NCBI RefSeq assembly: GCF_001375535.1
Contig: NZ_LN831197.1
Coordinates: 2,846,188 to 2,910,187 of the forward strand
Direction: 5' to 3'
DNA from: Bacillus niameyensis
GTDB taxonomy: Bacteria > Bacillota > Bacilli > Bacillales > Bacillaceae_C
Length of the DNA: 64,000 nucleotides
A program made the position numbers and the translations under genes. Below the pieces are notes generated by a model that did not search any database, had not been told where the DNA came from, and saw nothing but the letters and a program-made list of their open reading frames with translations. Of the stretch, positions 7,674 through 16,880 are shown piece after piece. Positions within the stretch are counted from its first letter, which is position 1; every line of letters starts with the position of its first letter.

Positions 7674-7799
7674 TCCAGCGAAGATTAGGACATGCACGTA
7701 TCAGTACCACAATGGATATTTACACACATCACAGAAGATACAGACGGAAATTTAAGTGAACTTTTGGCGAGCTACTTGAATAAAGAAAACCATCTCTAA
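7674..7799 (+). pseudogene. Second tyrosine recombinase C-terminal remnant
   Basis: The plus strand reads IQRRLGHARISTTMDIYTH, then needs a one-base shift to continue as ITEDTDGNLSELLASYLNKE and end at TAA 7797-7799. The LGHxxxxTTMDIYTH block holds the active-site His and Tyr of phage-type integrases. Everything upstream is lost; the sequence switches abruptly from an unrelated short repeat (ttgttcaacaaaatggcccg). It differs from the remnant at 3807-3958, so two different integrases once stood here. Confidence 0.75.
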
Positions 7800-8010
7800 G
7801 AACGAAGATAACGAGGTGTAAAAAAAGGTGTGACACGCGCATGTTCGAATCTTTAAAAACAACCGAAAGTGAAAGGTCTGAAATTTCCCCACGAAAAATT
7901 ATATTCAAATTACATTCACTAAGGTCGAATTACATTCCCTTTTTAACCCTAGATATATATGGATTTTTCTGACTTTTTAAGTGATTACCCCGTTGAATAA
8001 TATTAGTTTA

Positions 8011-8952
8011 TCACTCCACAACATCTGGAAAAATACCACGATCTAAAATTTCCAATAAACTTTTCTTTACTGTTTTATAATCTACTTGCTCGAACAACAA
8101 ATAAAGAGTGTTCGAATTATAATCTTCTTTAAAATAATCCTTCTCAAGGATATCACTTAAAACACTTTTTAATAGATACCCACTTCTAGAGGATATGTTA
8201 CGCTTCTCTACTTTTCTACGCTCATGCGCTACTTCATAAAAGAGTATAACTAATTCTTCATCAACAAATGTACTGTTTTCCCAAATCCTATGTAAATCAT
8301 AGAAGTGCCTTGAGTTCTGAGTATACAACCCAAGTTCGTGATAATCACAAATCGCAAATATCTTATCAATAAAGGTTCGTTCTATTGACTGCACGTTTAT
8401 TTCAAATGGGTCTAGTTCATATTGTTTTATTAAATCAAATTGACCTTCTTTCTTCAAATATTCCAAGATGTAATTATTAACCTGTCTTCGCTCAAAAGGG
8501 AAAGACTTGAGAGTTAAATATGATTCTATTAGTAAATGGGATCTTAAAATTTCTCCAGTCCCAAATATTGCAGAATATTCTACCTCGTATCTATTAAAAT
8601 CGCGTCTTGAAAGAATTTTTTCCGGATTTATTAAATGCATGTCCAATCTTTTAATAGCACGATTGATGGCGGTTATAAGCTCTCTTTTCTCATGTTCCTT
8701 TTCACGATTTGTTGCATTTGAATTAAGATTTAATGTTATATCAATATCTTCCGAAAACCGATTAATTACTCCATAACACTTAGAAAGTGAGGTACCTCCT
8801 TTAAAAATTACATTCGGGGATTCCCGGGCAATATTTTTTAGCAATAAAGACACAAAATAGTCTTTATCCATATATTCTTCTGGAATCCCCATATCATCAG
8901 CAGTTGCTTGTACAATTTCTGCAAAAGCATCACTATCTTTGTGTAAGTACAT
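8011..8952 (-). CDS. abiEii: AbiEii/AbiGii family nucleotidyltransferase toxin
   Basis: A 313-residue protein of the AbiEii (DUF1814) nucleotidyltransferase family, the toxin of type IV AbiE systems. The family is described as blocking growth during phage infection, probably through tRNA or nucleotide transfer. The nucleotidyltransferase motif is intact: KGGTSLSK at about 51-58 followed by SEDIDI at 67-72, the two-Asp metal site. Further family marks are a central RTFIDKIFAICDY and a C-terminal helical part. ATG 8952 is preferred over GTG 8964 because AAAGTGAG stands about 8 bases before it; either start overlaps the antitoxin gene. It lies in the island between integrase remnants and rpsI, fitting transfer by a mobile element. 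Confidence 0.85.
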   Translation of the reverse strand: MYLHKDSDAFAEIVQATADDMGIPEEYMDKDYFVSLLLKNIARESPNVIFKGGTSLSKCYGVINRFSEDIDITLNLNSNATNREKEHEKRELITAINRAIKRLDMHLINPEKILSRRDFNRYEVEYSAIFGTGEILRSHLLIESYLTLKSFPFERRQVNNYILEYLKKEGQFDLIKQYELDPFEINVQSIERTFIDKIFAICDYHELGLYTQNSRHFYDLHRIWENSTFVDEELVILFYEVAHERRKVEKRNISSRSGYLLKSVLSDILEKDYFKEDYNSNTLYLLFEQVDYKTVKKSLLEILDRGIFPDVVE

Positions 8953-9571
8953 CGTACAACTCACTTTCTATTAGGTTTTTGGACGTTTTGGTTGGATAGT
9001 TCTTCAGGTATTTATTCAATTGCTCTTTTGTGATTTTCACATCACTTAAATATTCCAAGATGTTCTTAGATGCTATTGAAATTGGCTTGGTGCTTAACCT
9101 ATCAAAATTAGTAAGAAGGTCGAGAACCTGTAACAATTTGTAATTATCGTTATTTATCTCAACGCGCGATTTTCGTAACGCAACCTTACGCTTATTAAAA
9201 TGAACTATTCTAATTGCAGACTTTTCAGCTGCTGTAACAATCTCAATCATCCCAGGATTTTGTGTGGTTAATTTTAATAAATTTGCAAAAGATAAACCAG
9301 TAGTATACCCAATTCTTTGATTTTTGTTATATAAATATTTCTTATTAATGATTTTATTAACGCTTAATGTTCTTGATTTCAATATCGATTTCGGGTTTGG
9401 AATGAAATAGATACCATCCTTATACCTGCATATCTTTTCATTATCAACCATTCTTTTTAGAGACTGCCTTAATGCATCTGGCTTTAAAAAATCGATTTCC
9501 TTTTTTAAATCTTCCATAAAAATGGGTTCATCATAACCATATTTATTGACCAAGGATTGGTATAAATCCAT
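8933..9571 (-). CDS. abiEi: AbiEi-type antitoxin / transcriptional regulator
   Basis: A 212-residue protein directly upstream of and overlapping (20 bases) the AbiEii toxin. The N-terminal 70 residues look like a winged helix (DLYQSLVNKYGYDEPIFMEDLKK, then ALRQSLKRMVDNEKICRYKDGIYFIP), as in AbiEi antitoxins, which repress their own operon. The C-terminal part with IASKNILEYLSDVKITKEQL fits the rest of the family. The start is ATG 9571 with GGAGGTG at a 6-base distance; the longer frame to 9634 has no site. The overlap with the toxin suggests translational coupling. Confidence 0.8.
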   Translation of the reverse strand: MDLYQSLVNKYGYDEPIFMEDLKKEIDFLKPDALRQSLKRMVDNEKICRYKDGIYFIPNPKSILKSRTLSVNKIINKKYLYNKNQRIGYTTGLSFANLLKLTTQNPGMIEIVTAAEKSAIRIVHFNKRKVALRKSRVEINNDNYKLLQVLDLLTNFDRLSTKPISIASKNILEYLSDVKITKEQLNKYLKNYPTKTSKNLIESELYDVLTQR

Positions 9572-9949
9572 TCTTAACACCTCCATATCTCTATTGTAAC
9601 ACATTTTAATAAAAAATATAAAAAAATGTGACAACTTAATTTATGTAGAAAAAGATATCCTATCTTTTTGTAAGGTTTCGACAGTAGGATTTTGAAGTTT
9701 CAAGAGTAACGAAAAGGAGATACCCCTTTAAGGTTGTTATAAATTACTATTACGATTTAACCTTTTCACTTTCAGCATTGATTCAATAACTATGATATTG
9801 GTACAACTATAATCTCCATATTTCAAATTTAACAGTATAAAAAAATAAAACATTTGCCATTTTGAAATTTAGGAACAAGAGAGTAAGTTATTCCGAAACC
9901 CTCCACTGTTCAAATACTCATTTAATTTGTTGGATCCTAAGCACGGACT

Positions 9950-10522
9950 TTGGAAAAATCGCTTTTTCCACAAATACATACATTTCAAAAGATCTATCCT
10001 GAAATAAAAATAAAACTCCAACACGGTTCTACACCACATATAATTGAAAAACTAGAAAATGGACTTATTGATATCGGAATTATTCATTTACCTATTAATA
10101 ATAATGAAATCCATATGACTGATTACTTAACCATTAGTAGTACCTTTATTGTAGGAGAGAAATATAAAGAGTTGGCTAATAAAACGTTAGCATTAGATGA
10201 GATGTTGAACTATCCAATAATCTCTTTCTCTAAAACAAGTAGTTCTAGGAAATTTCTTAATCAGATATTCCAAAGAAAAGGGTTATGTGTAAAACCTGAC
10301 GTTGAAGTTGGCAGTGTTGAATTATTAATTGAGTGTGCCAAAATTGGAATGGGAATTGCCTTTGTAACCAGAGAACTGGTTTTGAGGGAATTATCCAAGG
10401 GTGAATTATTTGAGGTACATACAGGTGAAAATATAGAAAAACGACAAATTGGAATAATAACAAAAAAAGAGAGCCCTCTTTCTATATCAGCAAATAAGTT
10501 CTTTAAACATTTACTAGAATAG
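9950..10522 (+). pseudogene. LysR-type regulator lacking the DNA-binding domain
   Basis: The frame encodes only the periplasmic-binding-like effector domain of a LysR regulator: a FPQIHTFQKIYPEIKIKLQHG strand, GLIDIGIIHLP, the hinge region, and VEVGSVELLIECAKIGMGIAFVTRELV. The roughly 90-residue N-terminal helix-turn-helix part is missing. Upstream sequence (about 9600-9949) shows no matching frame. The TTG at 9950 has no clear ribosome binding site. It is probably a 5'-truncated remnant, cut when the island was rearranged, although a short effector-domain protein cannot be excluded. Confidence 0.7.
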
Positions 10523-10732
10523 AGCAAGAAAATAAAGCCTCGTGTTAGTTGTATTGTTTCTTACAGTAGCACTTCCCAAACCATCACTTTTGTCTAAATC
10601 TGTTTACTACAAAATAAAAAATATAATTTACTAAGAAATTTGCCAATCAACAAGGGGCATTTTTCACTGCAATAATTTATCAGTAAAATAATTACATTCA
10701 ATTTACATTCACTAACTTTTCCACAAACAAAA

Positions 10733-10765
10733 ACAGGCTATCTCACCAAAAGTGGGATAGCCTGT
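10733..10765 (-). terminator. rplM-rpsI operon terminator
   Basis: Stem arms acaggctatctcac and gtgggatagcctgt (one G-U) are followed on the minus strand by TTTTTGTTTG. It begins about 30 bases past the rpsI stop. The 10523-10732 gap to its left holds nothing else I recognise. Confidence 0.9.
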
Positions 10766-10796
10766 AAACGTTGATATACCAATGTTTTTATAAAGA

Positions 10797-11189
10797 TTAA
10801 CGTTTTGAGAACTGTGGTGCACGACGTGCGCCTTTAAGACCGTATTTTTTACGTTCTTTCATACGTGGGTCACGAGTTAAGAGACCAGCACGCTTAAGTG
10901 TTCCACGGAACTCAGGATCTACTTCAAGAAGTGCGCGAGCGATTCCATGACGGATAGCTCCTGCTTGTCCTGTGTAGCCGCCACCGTTAACAGATACTAA
11001 AACATTGTAGCTGCCTACAGTTTCAGTTGCAGTTAGAGGTTGTTTAATTACTTCACGCAAAGATGCAAATGGAATGTAATCTTCAACATCACGATTATTA
11101 ATCACGATACGACCATCGCCTGGTACTAAACGTACACGAGCTACGGAGCTCTTACGGCGACCTGTACCATAGTATTGAACTTGTGCCAA
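10797..11189 (-). CDS. rpsI: 30S ribosomal protein S9
   Basis: 130 residues, full length for S9. It begins [21 protein letters not shown] and ends in the basic tail [11 protein letters not shown] that reaches the P-site tRNA. It follows rplM by 18 bases and shares its transcript and terminator, as in other Bacillaceae. Its last 19 codons exist a second time, inverted, at 2528-2587, which marks this 3' end as a probable integration target. Confidence 0.97.
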   Translation of the reverse strand: MAQVQYYGTGRRKSSVARVRLVPGDGRIVINNRDVEDYIPFASLREVIKQPLTATETVGSYNVLVSVNGGGYTGQAGAIRHGIARALLEVDPEFRGTLKRAGLLTRDPRMKERKKYGLKGARRAPQFSKR

Positions 11190-11207
11190 TTGATTTCCCT
11201 CCCTTTA

Positions 11208-11645
11208 TTAACCGCGAAGCTCGTAAGTTTCCGGTTGTTGTGCTTGATGCGGATGCTCTGCTCCAACGTATACATGCAATTTCTTGAACATTTGACGTCC
11301 AAGTGTTCCTTTTGGAAGCATGCCTTTGATTGCTAGTTCAAGCATTCTTTCTGGAAATTTCGCACGCATTTCTTGTGCTGTTCTTGTTTTCAAACCACCA
11401 GCATAACCAGAGTGGCGGTAGTAAACTTTATCAGCCATTTTATTACCAGTTAATTCAATTTTTCCAGCATTAATTAGAATAACGTGATCACCTGTATCAA
11501 CATGCGGTGTAAAAGTTGGTTTATGTTTACCACGCAAGATGGACGCTACTTCAGATGCAAGACGACCAAGCGTTTTGCCTTCAGCATCAATCACGTACCA
11601 TTTACGTTCGATCTCGCTAGCCTTAGCCATATACGTAGTACGCAT
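11208..11645 (-). CDS. rplM: 50S ribosomal protein L13
   Basis: 145 residues. It starts [20 protein letters not shown] with GGGAGG 7 bases upstream, the usual Bacillus length and start. The core motif [23 protein letters not shown] is intact. It is an early-assembling 50S protein and leads the rplM-rpsI operon. A leader hairpin and a sigma-A-like promoter lie upstream (11713-11791). Confidence 0.97.
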   Translation of the reverse strand: MRTTYMAKASEIERKWYVIDAEGKTLGRLASEVASILRGKHKPTFTPHVDTGDHVILINAGKIELTGNKMADKVYYRHSGYAGGLKTRTAQEMRAKFPERMLELAIKGMLPKGTLGRQMFKKLHVYVGAEHPHQAQQPETYELRG

Positions 11646-11712
11646 TTGTTACCCTCCCAATATAAAAATTCCAAAGTTCAAATTTAACAATCACAATTGT
11701 ACTTATTTTCAA

Positions 11713-11738
11713 CACAATAAGATTCGGGGCTTATCGTG
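11713..11738 (-). promoter_or_regulatory. Probable L13 leader hairpin
   Basis: In the 5' untranslated region of rplM the minus strand forms CACGATAAG / CTTATTGTG around a CCCCGAAT loop. Firmicutes rplM genes carry an RNA leader (L13 leader) thought to be bound by L13 for feedback control. The match is by position and shape; I could not run a covariance model. Confidence 0.5.
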
Positions 11739-11761
11739 GAATTGAAACAATACCATAGGAT

Positions 11762-11791
11762 ATCTTACCTTATTTCATTATATAATGTCAA
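11762..11791 (-). promoter_or_regulatory. Sigma-A-type promoter for rplM-rpsI
   Basis: TTGACA (11786-11791 complement) and TAAGAT (11762-11767 complement) are separated by 18 bases, just past the truA stop. It allows rplM-rpsI to be transcribed independently of the upstream cluster. Confidence 0.6.
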
Positions 11792-11838
11792 GAAAAATTT
11801 GTACACCTGGTTAAGTTGTTTCACATATTTTTATGACC

Positions 11839-12585
11839 TTAATAATAAACTTCCCAAAGGTACAATCCTTCTGATGGCGCCGTCTTTCCAGCCCACTCTC
11901 GATCCCTTTTTTGTATAATATCCGTCATTGATTCCGGAGTAATTTTCCCTGTTCCAACTTTAAGTAAAGTCCCCACTAAAATCCGAACCATATTATAGAG
12001 AAATCCATTCCCTGTAAACGAGAAGGTGACTTGCTCTTCATCTTGCTCTATATGAATCTTAGAGATCGTTCTAACCTTATTAGTTATTTTTGTTTTAGTA
12101 GAACAGAAACTCGTATAATCATGTGTGCCAACTAAATATTTAGCAGCTGCCTTCATGTCACTAATATTAATTTTATAAGGATAATGAGCAGCATAATGGC
12201 GCTTAATCGGGTCTCTAACAGGACTAGTATAAATAACATACTTATAGGTCTTTCCCTTAACATCATAGCGAGCATGAAAATCCTCTGCTGCCTTTTCTAC
12301 CTTTAATACTGCGACATCACTTGGAAGTACAGTATTAAGAGCCTTTATCCAGTTCATAGGAGGGATTCGTAACCAGGAATCATAGTGAATAACTTGTCCC
12401 CGGGAATGAACACCAGCATCTGTTCTACCAGAACCTGTTACTTTGATTTGTATGCCCTTGTGTATCTTTTTTAAAGCCTTCTCCAATTCTTCCTGAACCG
12501 TTCTTCCATTCATTTGAATCTGAAATCCTGAGAATGCTGTACCATCATATGCAATGATTGCTTTATAACGAGTTGTGTCATTCAT
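11839..12585 (-). CDS. truA: tRNA pseudouridine(38-40) synthase TruA
   Basis: 248 residues. It makes pseudouridine at positions 38-40 of tRNA anticodon stems. The catalytic aspartate is in GRTDAGVHSRGQV (Asp about 56), and KTYKYVIYTSP and the C-terminal FLYNMVRILVGTLLKVG motif are present. It starts 6 bases after ecfT and is the last gene of the ecfA1-ecfA2-ecfT-truA group, the standard Bacillus order. Confidence 0.96.
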   Translation of the reverse strand: MNDTTRYKAIIAYDGTAFSGFQIQMNGRTVQEELEKALKKIHKGIQIKVTGSGRTDAGVHSRGQVIHYDSWLRIPPMNWIKALNTVLPSDVAVLKVEKAAEDFHARYDVKGKTYKYVIYTSPVRDPIKRHYAAHYPYKINISDMKAAAKYLVGTHDYTSFCSTKTKITNKVRTISKIHIEQDEEQVTFSFTGNGFLYNMVRILVGTLLKVGTGKITPESMTDIIQKRDREWAGKTAPSEGLYLWEVYY

Positions 12586-12591
12586 TGTGTA

Positions 12592-13389
12592 TCACGACCT
12601 TAGAACAAATAACAATCCTGCGAGTAAAAACAATGATAATGTCGCTAGTGTATCTGCTAACTTCCATTGTAAAACCCGATACTTAGTCCTTCCTTCTCCA
12701 CCACGGTAACCTCTCGCTTCCATTGCAATCGCTAATTCTTCCGCACGCTTAAAGCTGCTGACAAATAACGGTATTAGCAATGGAATAATGGCTTTCACCC
12801 TATCTTTCACAGGACCACCTGAAAAATCAACACCGCGTGCCATCTGAGCCTTCATAATTTTATCAGTCTCATCCATCAACGTTGGGATAAACCGGAGAGA
12901 GATAGACATCATTAATGCTAACTCATGAACAGGGAACTTTAATTTCTTTAAAGGGTTCAGTATACTTTCCAGTCCATCTGTTAGTGTAATAGGGGTAGTT
13001 GTTAATGTTAACAATGAAGTTACTAGTACAAGTAAGAAGAATCGCAATGATATAAAGATCCCTTGCCGCAGTCCTTCATCATATATTTTAATAAACCCTA
13101 AAGAAAAGATGACATCGCCGGCTTTATTGAAAAAAACTTGTAAAACGAAAGTGAAGATAACTAGAAACAAGACAGGCTTTAACCCATTTGCTAAAAAGCG
13201 GATATTAATCTTGGCCAAAAGCACAATGAAAGCTACAAATAAAAGCAGTATTCCATAAGTATAGACATTATTCGCTAAAAAGATAATAAAAATAAAGGCA
13301 AATACAAACAAGACCTTAGACCGCGGATCAAGTCGATGGAGTATAGAATCTCCTGGAATATATCTTCCAAAAATCATTTTCTCCATCAT
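12592..13389 (-). CDS. ecfT: ECF transporter transmembrane subunit EcfT
   Basis: 265 residues with about five to six membrane helices. The two Ala-Arg-Gly coupling motifs that contact the ATPases are visible: MARGVDFSGG (about 183) and AMEARGYRGG (about 222). EcfT joins the two ATPases to exchangeable S-components that bind vitamins or metals. It overlaps ecfA2 by 4 bases. No S-component gene is nearby, so this is the shared group II module. Confidence 0.95.
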   Translation of the reverse strand: MMEKMIFGRYIPGDSILHRLDPRSKVLFVFAFIFIIFLANNVYTYGILLLFVAFIVLLAKINIRFLANGLKPVLFLVIFTFVLQVFFNKAGDVIFSLGFIKIYDEGLRQGIFISLRFFLLVLVTSLLTLTTTPITLTDGLESILNPLKKLKFPVHELALMMSISLRFIPTLMDETDKIMKAQMARGVDFSGGPVKDRVKAIIPLLIPLFVSSFKRAEELAIAMEARGYRGGEGRTKYRVLQWKLADTLATLSLFLLAGLLFVLRS

Positions 13390-14255
13390 GAGTAGTCACC
13401 CCGATCCTGTAATTCTTTTAGGGTTTGAGACAACTCCGTAATCGTCAGGCACGTTTTATCCAATTTTCTACCTAATTTTTTTTCAAAAAGATACTGAAAC
13501 TTAACAACTTCTGGCACATCTAATCCCAATTCAAGCAATTCCTCAGGGTTTGAAAAGGTCGTTCTTGGATCAGCAATTTTCTTCACTTGACCCGAATGCA
13601 TAATGGCAATTTCATCCGCATACTTTGAAGCATCTTCCATACTATGAGTAACGAGAATTGTTGATAAGTCCTTCTCCTTATGTAGCCGGTAAAACATCTC
13701 CATAATCTCCGTACGGCCTCTAGGATCAAGTCCTGCAGTCGGCTCATCTAATACAAGAATTTCCGGTTCCATTGCAAGTACACCTGCAATGGCGACTCTT
13801 CTCATTTGCCCTCCTGATAAATCAAAAGGAGACTTTTGTAGAATATCCTCAGAAAGACCAACTTCTGTAATGAGAATCTTTGCTCTTTGTTTTGCTTCTT
13901 CTTCAGAAACACCAAAATTCATCGGTCCAAAACAGATATCCTTTTCAACCGTTTCTTCAAACAATTGATGCTCAGGAAACTGAAAAACTATCCCTACTTT
14001 TTGGCGAATAGATCGTAAGTTTTTTTCCCGTTTTTCTGCATCTATTACGCGATCCCCAATGATTACTTGCCCCTTGGTCGGCTGCAGAAGTGCATTCAAA
14101 TGTTGAAGAATGGTAGATTTCCCCGACCCTGTATGGCCAATCAATGCCATATAAATCCCCTTAGGAATGGACAAATTCACATTTTCAAGGGCAAGGTGTT
14201 CAAATGGGGTGTTCACTTGGTATCTATATTCTACTTCCCGAAGTGTAATGTCCAT
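13386..14255 (-). CDS. ecfA2: ECF transporter ATPase EcfA2
   Basis: 289 residues, an ABC ATPase. Walker A is GHTGSGKST near residue 40, the signature is LSGGQMRR, Walker B is ILVLDEPTAGLD, and the switch His is in THSMEDA. It pairs with EcfA1 to power uptake of vitamins by S-components. It overlaps ecfA1 upstream (25 bases) and ecfT downstream (4 bases), so translation is coupled. Confidence 0.95.
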   Translation of the reverse strand: MDITLREVEYRYQVNTPFEHLALENVNLSIPKGIYMALIGHTGSGKSTILQHLNALLQPTKGQVIIGDRVIDAEKREKNLRSIRQKVGIVFQFPEHQLFEETVEKDICFGPMNFGVSEEEAKQRAKILITEVGLSEDILQKSPFDLSGGQMRRVAIAGVLAMEPEILVLDEPTAGLDPRGRTEIMEMFYRLHKEKDLSTILVTHSMEDASKYADEIAIMHSGQVKKIADPRTTFSNPEELLELGLDVPEVVKFQYLFEKKLGRKLDKTCLTITELSQTLKELQDRGDYS

Positions 14256-15079
14256 AATTCATCTAACAACTCCGCATCGGTCAAAGATTTCTTAGGTAAC
14301 GTAAAACCATTTTTCCGTAAACTACTCGCCATTTTGATAGGGAAAGGAGTATCAAGTCCAAGGCTAATTAGCTCTTCTTCTAGTTCAAAAATATCATCTG
14401 GAGTTCCATCTTTAAAAACATGTCCCTTATTCATGACGATAATTCGATCTGCCTTAGCCGCCTCTTCTAAATCATGTGTGATCGAAATAACAGTTAAGCC
14501 TTGTTCACTGTTTAATTCGCGAACTGTGTTTAATACCTCTTCACGTCCCAGTGGATCAAGCATAGAGGTGGCCTCATCTAAAATAATAACTTTCGGCCTT
14601 AAAGCAATAATCCCAGCAATAGCAACTCGCTGCTTTTGCCCGCCGGATAGATGATGTGGCTCTTGGTCAAGAAAATTAGCCATATGCACACGTTCAAGTG
14701 CATGAAGTACACGTTCTTTCATTTCTTCATTTAAAACCCCGTGGTTCTCCAAACCAAAAGCCACATCATCTTGCACAGTTGCTCCGACAAATTGATTATC
14801 AGGGTTCTGAAAAACCATACCGACTGTTTTGCGGATATCCCAAATCGTTTCTTTGCTCAATTGGATATCTCCTACTGTAACGATTCCACTAGTAGGAAAT
14901 TGTAGTCCGTTTAAAATTTTGGCAAGAGTAGACTTTCCTGACCCATTGTGGCCAACTATCGCTACCCATTCCCCTTTTGATATTGAGAAAGAGACATTTT
15001 CTAAAGCAAAAGTTTCTTGCCCTTCGTATTTAAAGGAAACATCCTGAATTGAAATAATGGGTTTGTTCCCATTTTCCAT
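14231..15079 (-). CDS. ecfA1: ECF transporter ATPase EcfA1
   Basis: 282 residues. Walker A is GHNGSGKST near residue 42, the signature is LSGGQKQR, Walker B is VIILDEATSMLD, and the switch His is in THDLEEA. It forms the ATPase heterodimer with EcfA2. It is separated from rplQ by a 430-base gap with two terminator-like hairpins, so the ecf-truA group probably has its own promoter. I could not locate one with confidence. Confidence 0.95.
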   Translation of the reverse strand: MENGNKPIISIQDVSFKYEGQETFALENVSFSISKGEWVAIVGHNGSGKSTLAKILNGLQFPTSGIVTVGDIQLSKETIWDIRKTVGMVFQNPDNQFVGATVQDDVAFGLENHGVLNEEMKERVLHALERVHMANFLDQEPHHLSGGQKQRVAIAGIIALRPKVIILDEATSMLDPLGREEVLNTVRELNSEQGLTVISITHDLEEAAKADRIIVMNKGHVFKDGTPDDIFELEEELISLGLDTPFPIKMASSLRKNGFTLPKKSLTDAELLDELWTLHFGK

Positions 15080-15140
15080 TCCTTTCTCCCCCTTTGGCGA
15101 AACAGACTAGAACATATATATTTAAAAAGTCCAAAAATAG

Positions 15141-15219
15141 AAAAAAAGCCTGCACCTCTCTCCAGGAATCTTTTAAAAGATTCCCAATCCTTTTTAGGAT
15201 TTCATAGGAGGAGGTGCAC
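15141..15219 (-). terminator. Long hairpin with T-run before ecfA1
   Basis: On the minus strand GTGCACCTCCTC pairs with GAGAGAGGTGCA around a loop of about 50 bases that contains a smaller hairpin. TTTTTTTC follows at once. It stands 60 bases upstream of ecfA1, so it may be either a second terminator of the alpha operon or an attenuator of the ecf operon. I do not recognise a known riboswitch here. Confidence 0.55.
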
Positions 15220-15357
15220 GAGCTAGACAGGGTCACCGTGTCCAAAAGTGGAAGAGCTAGACTTATAGTAAGGCAGCTCCCACAAAAGAAGGTCACTTTA
15301 TCTTATAATAAGAGACGATGCCTATCGTAACGCTCTTTTTAGCTTTGATCTATCAAC

Positions 15358-15425
15358 GAAAAGTGCAAGCGCTGTAAGCGTCACATAGACAGAATAGGCG
15401 AACCCAAAAGACTGCTAGGCTAGCT
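15358..15425. repeat. Degenerate relative of the dispersed intergenic repeat
   Basis: The pieces gaaaagtgcaagcgct, caggcgaac-like aataggcgaac and actgctaggct resemble parts of the repeat at 52536-52676. The match is weak and the order partly broken. It fills the middle of the 15080-15509 gap. Confidence 0.35.
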
Positions 15426-15448
15426 GCGCTATACACTGCGAAATTTGC

Positions 15449-15496
15449 AAAAAAGGGAGAAGAAGTTAGGATATGATCTAACGACCTCGCCCTTTC
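15449..15496 (-). terminator. Terminator after rplQ (end of the alpha operon)
   Basis: The minus strand reads AAAGGGCGAGGTCGTTAG, a short loop, CTAAC...CTCCC, then TTTTTTGC. It begins about 12 bases past the rplQ stop. The stem has one interior bulge. Confidence 0.75.
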
Positions 15497-15509
15497 TTTC
15501 AAAAGTCTA

Positions 15510-15872
15510 TTATACTAATTCAATAACAACCATTGGAGCACCATCGCCACGACGTGGTCCAAGTTTCATAATACGAGTATAACCACCTTGACGTTCTGCA
15601 TAACGAGGCGCAATTTCTGCAAACAATTTTTGTACAGCATCTTGGTTTGTTTCAGCATTTGCGACTTCATTGCGAATATAAGAAGCTGCTTGACGGCGAG
15701 CGTGTAAATCACCGCGTTTTCCAAGAGTGATCATCTTTTCAACAGTCGAACGAAGTTCTTTGGCACGTGCCTCAGTTGTTTCAACTCGCTCACTGATAAT
15801 TAGATCCGTTGTTAAATCACGAAGTAGTGCTTTACGTTGAGAACTCGTACGTCCTAATTTTCTGTATGACAT
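15510..15872 (-). CDS. rplQ: 50S ribosomal protein L17
   Basis: 120 residues, full length. It starts [20 protein letters not shown] and ends in [12 protein letters not shown]. It sits near the exit tunnel on the 50S subunit. It is the last gene of the S10-spc-alpha cluster, 63 bases after rpoA, with a good GGGAGG site, and is followed by a terminator. Confidence 0.97.
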   Translation of the reverse strand: MSYRKLGRTSSQRKALLRDLTTDLIISERVETTEARAKELRSTVEKMITLGKRGDLHARRQAASYIRNEVANAETNQDAVQKLFAEIAPRYAERQGGYTRIMKLGPRRGDGAPMVVIELV

Positions 15873-15935
15873 CCAGTTTCCCTCCCTTGTTGATAATCAT
15901 TTACCAGCTTACACATTATTGGTCAACTGTTATTG

Positions 15936-16880
15936 TTAGTCATCCTTGCGAAGGCCTAGGCCAAGATCATCTAGCTTAGCTTTAACCTCTTCAAGAGATT
16001 TTCTACCAAGATTTCGGACTTTCATCATATCTTCTTCAGACTTATTAGCAAGCTCTTGAACAGTATTGATTCCAGCACGTTTTAAACAGTTATAAGAGCG
16101 AACGGAAAGATCAAGCTCCTCAATAGTCATTTCAAGAACCTTTTCCTTCTGATCTTCTTCTTTTTCAACCATAATTTCAGCATTTTGAGCTTCATCTGTT
16201 AGGTTTACAAAAATATTTAAATGCTCTGTTAAGATTTTTGCACCTAAAGAAATAGCTTCCTTCGGACCGATGCTTCCATCTGTCCATACATCCAGCGTTA
16301 GTTTATCATAGTTAGTCATCTGTCCAACACGTGTATTTTCAACTTGATAGTTTACACGTGAAACCGGAGTATAGATTGAATCTATTGGAATAACACCGAT
16401 TGGCAGATCATCACGTTTATTTTGATCAGCCGGAGTGTAACCACGACCGCGTTTGGCTGACATGCGCAAACGGAAATTTGCATTTTTCCCAAGTGTCGCA
16501 ATGTGCAAGTCTGGGTTAAGTATTTCTACATCACTATCATGCAAAATATCAGAGGCTTTTATTACCCCTTCTCCTTGTGCATCAATCTCTAAAGTTTTTT
16601 CCTCATCGGAATATACCTTTATAGCAAGTTTTTTAATATTAAGGATGATAGATGTAACATCTTCTACAACACCTTCAATAGTTGAAAATTCGTGTTGTAC
16701 TCCTTCAACTTGGATTGATGTAACAGCAGCACCAGGGAGAGAAGATAGCAAGATACGACGCAAGGAGTTACCCAAAGTTGTACCATATCCACGCTCAAGT
16801 GGTTCTACAACAAATTTTCCATATTTGGCATCATCACTGATCTCAATTGTTTCAATTTTCGGCTTTTCCATTTCGATCAT
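15936..16880 (-). CDS. rpoA: RNA polymerase alpha subunit
   Basis: 314 residues, the usual Bacillus length. The N-terminal dimerisation domain ([23 protein letters not shown]) nucleates core assembly. After a charged linker near 225-240, the C-terminal domain ([16 protein letters not shown] through [13 protein letters not shown]) contacts activators and UP elements. It is expressed with rpsK, rpsM and rplQ. Confidence 0.97.
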   Translation of the reverse strand: MIEMEKPKIETIEISDDAKYGKFVVEPLERGYGTTLGNSLRRILLSSLPGAAVTSIQVEGVQHEFSTIEGVVEDVTSIILNIKKLAIKVYSDEEKTLEIDAQGEGVIKASDILHDSDVEILNPDLHIATLGKNANFRLRMSAKRGRGYTPADQNKRDDLPIGVIPIDSIYTPVSRVNYQVENTRVGQMTNYDKLTLDVWTDGSIGPKEAISLGAKILTEHLNIFVNLTDEAQNAEIMVEKEEDQKEKVLEMTIEELDLSVRSYNCLKRAGINTVQELANKSEEDMMKVRNLGRKSLEEVKAKLDDLGLGLRKDD

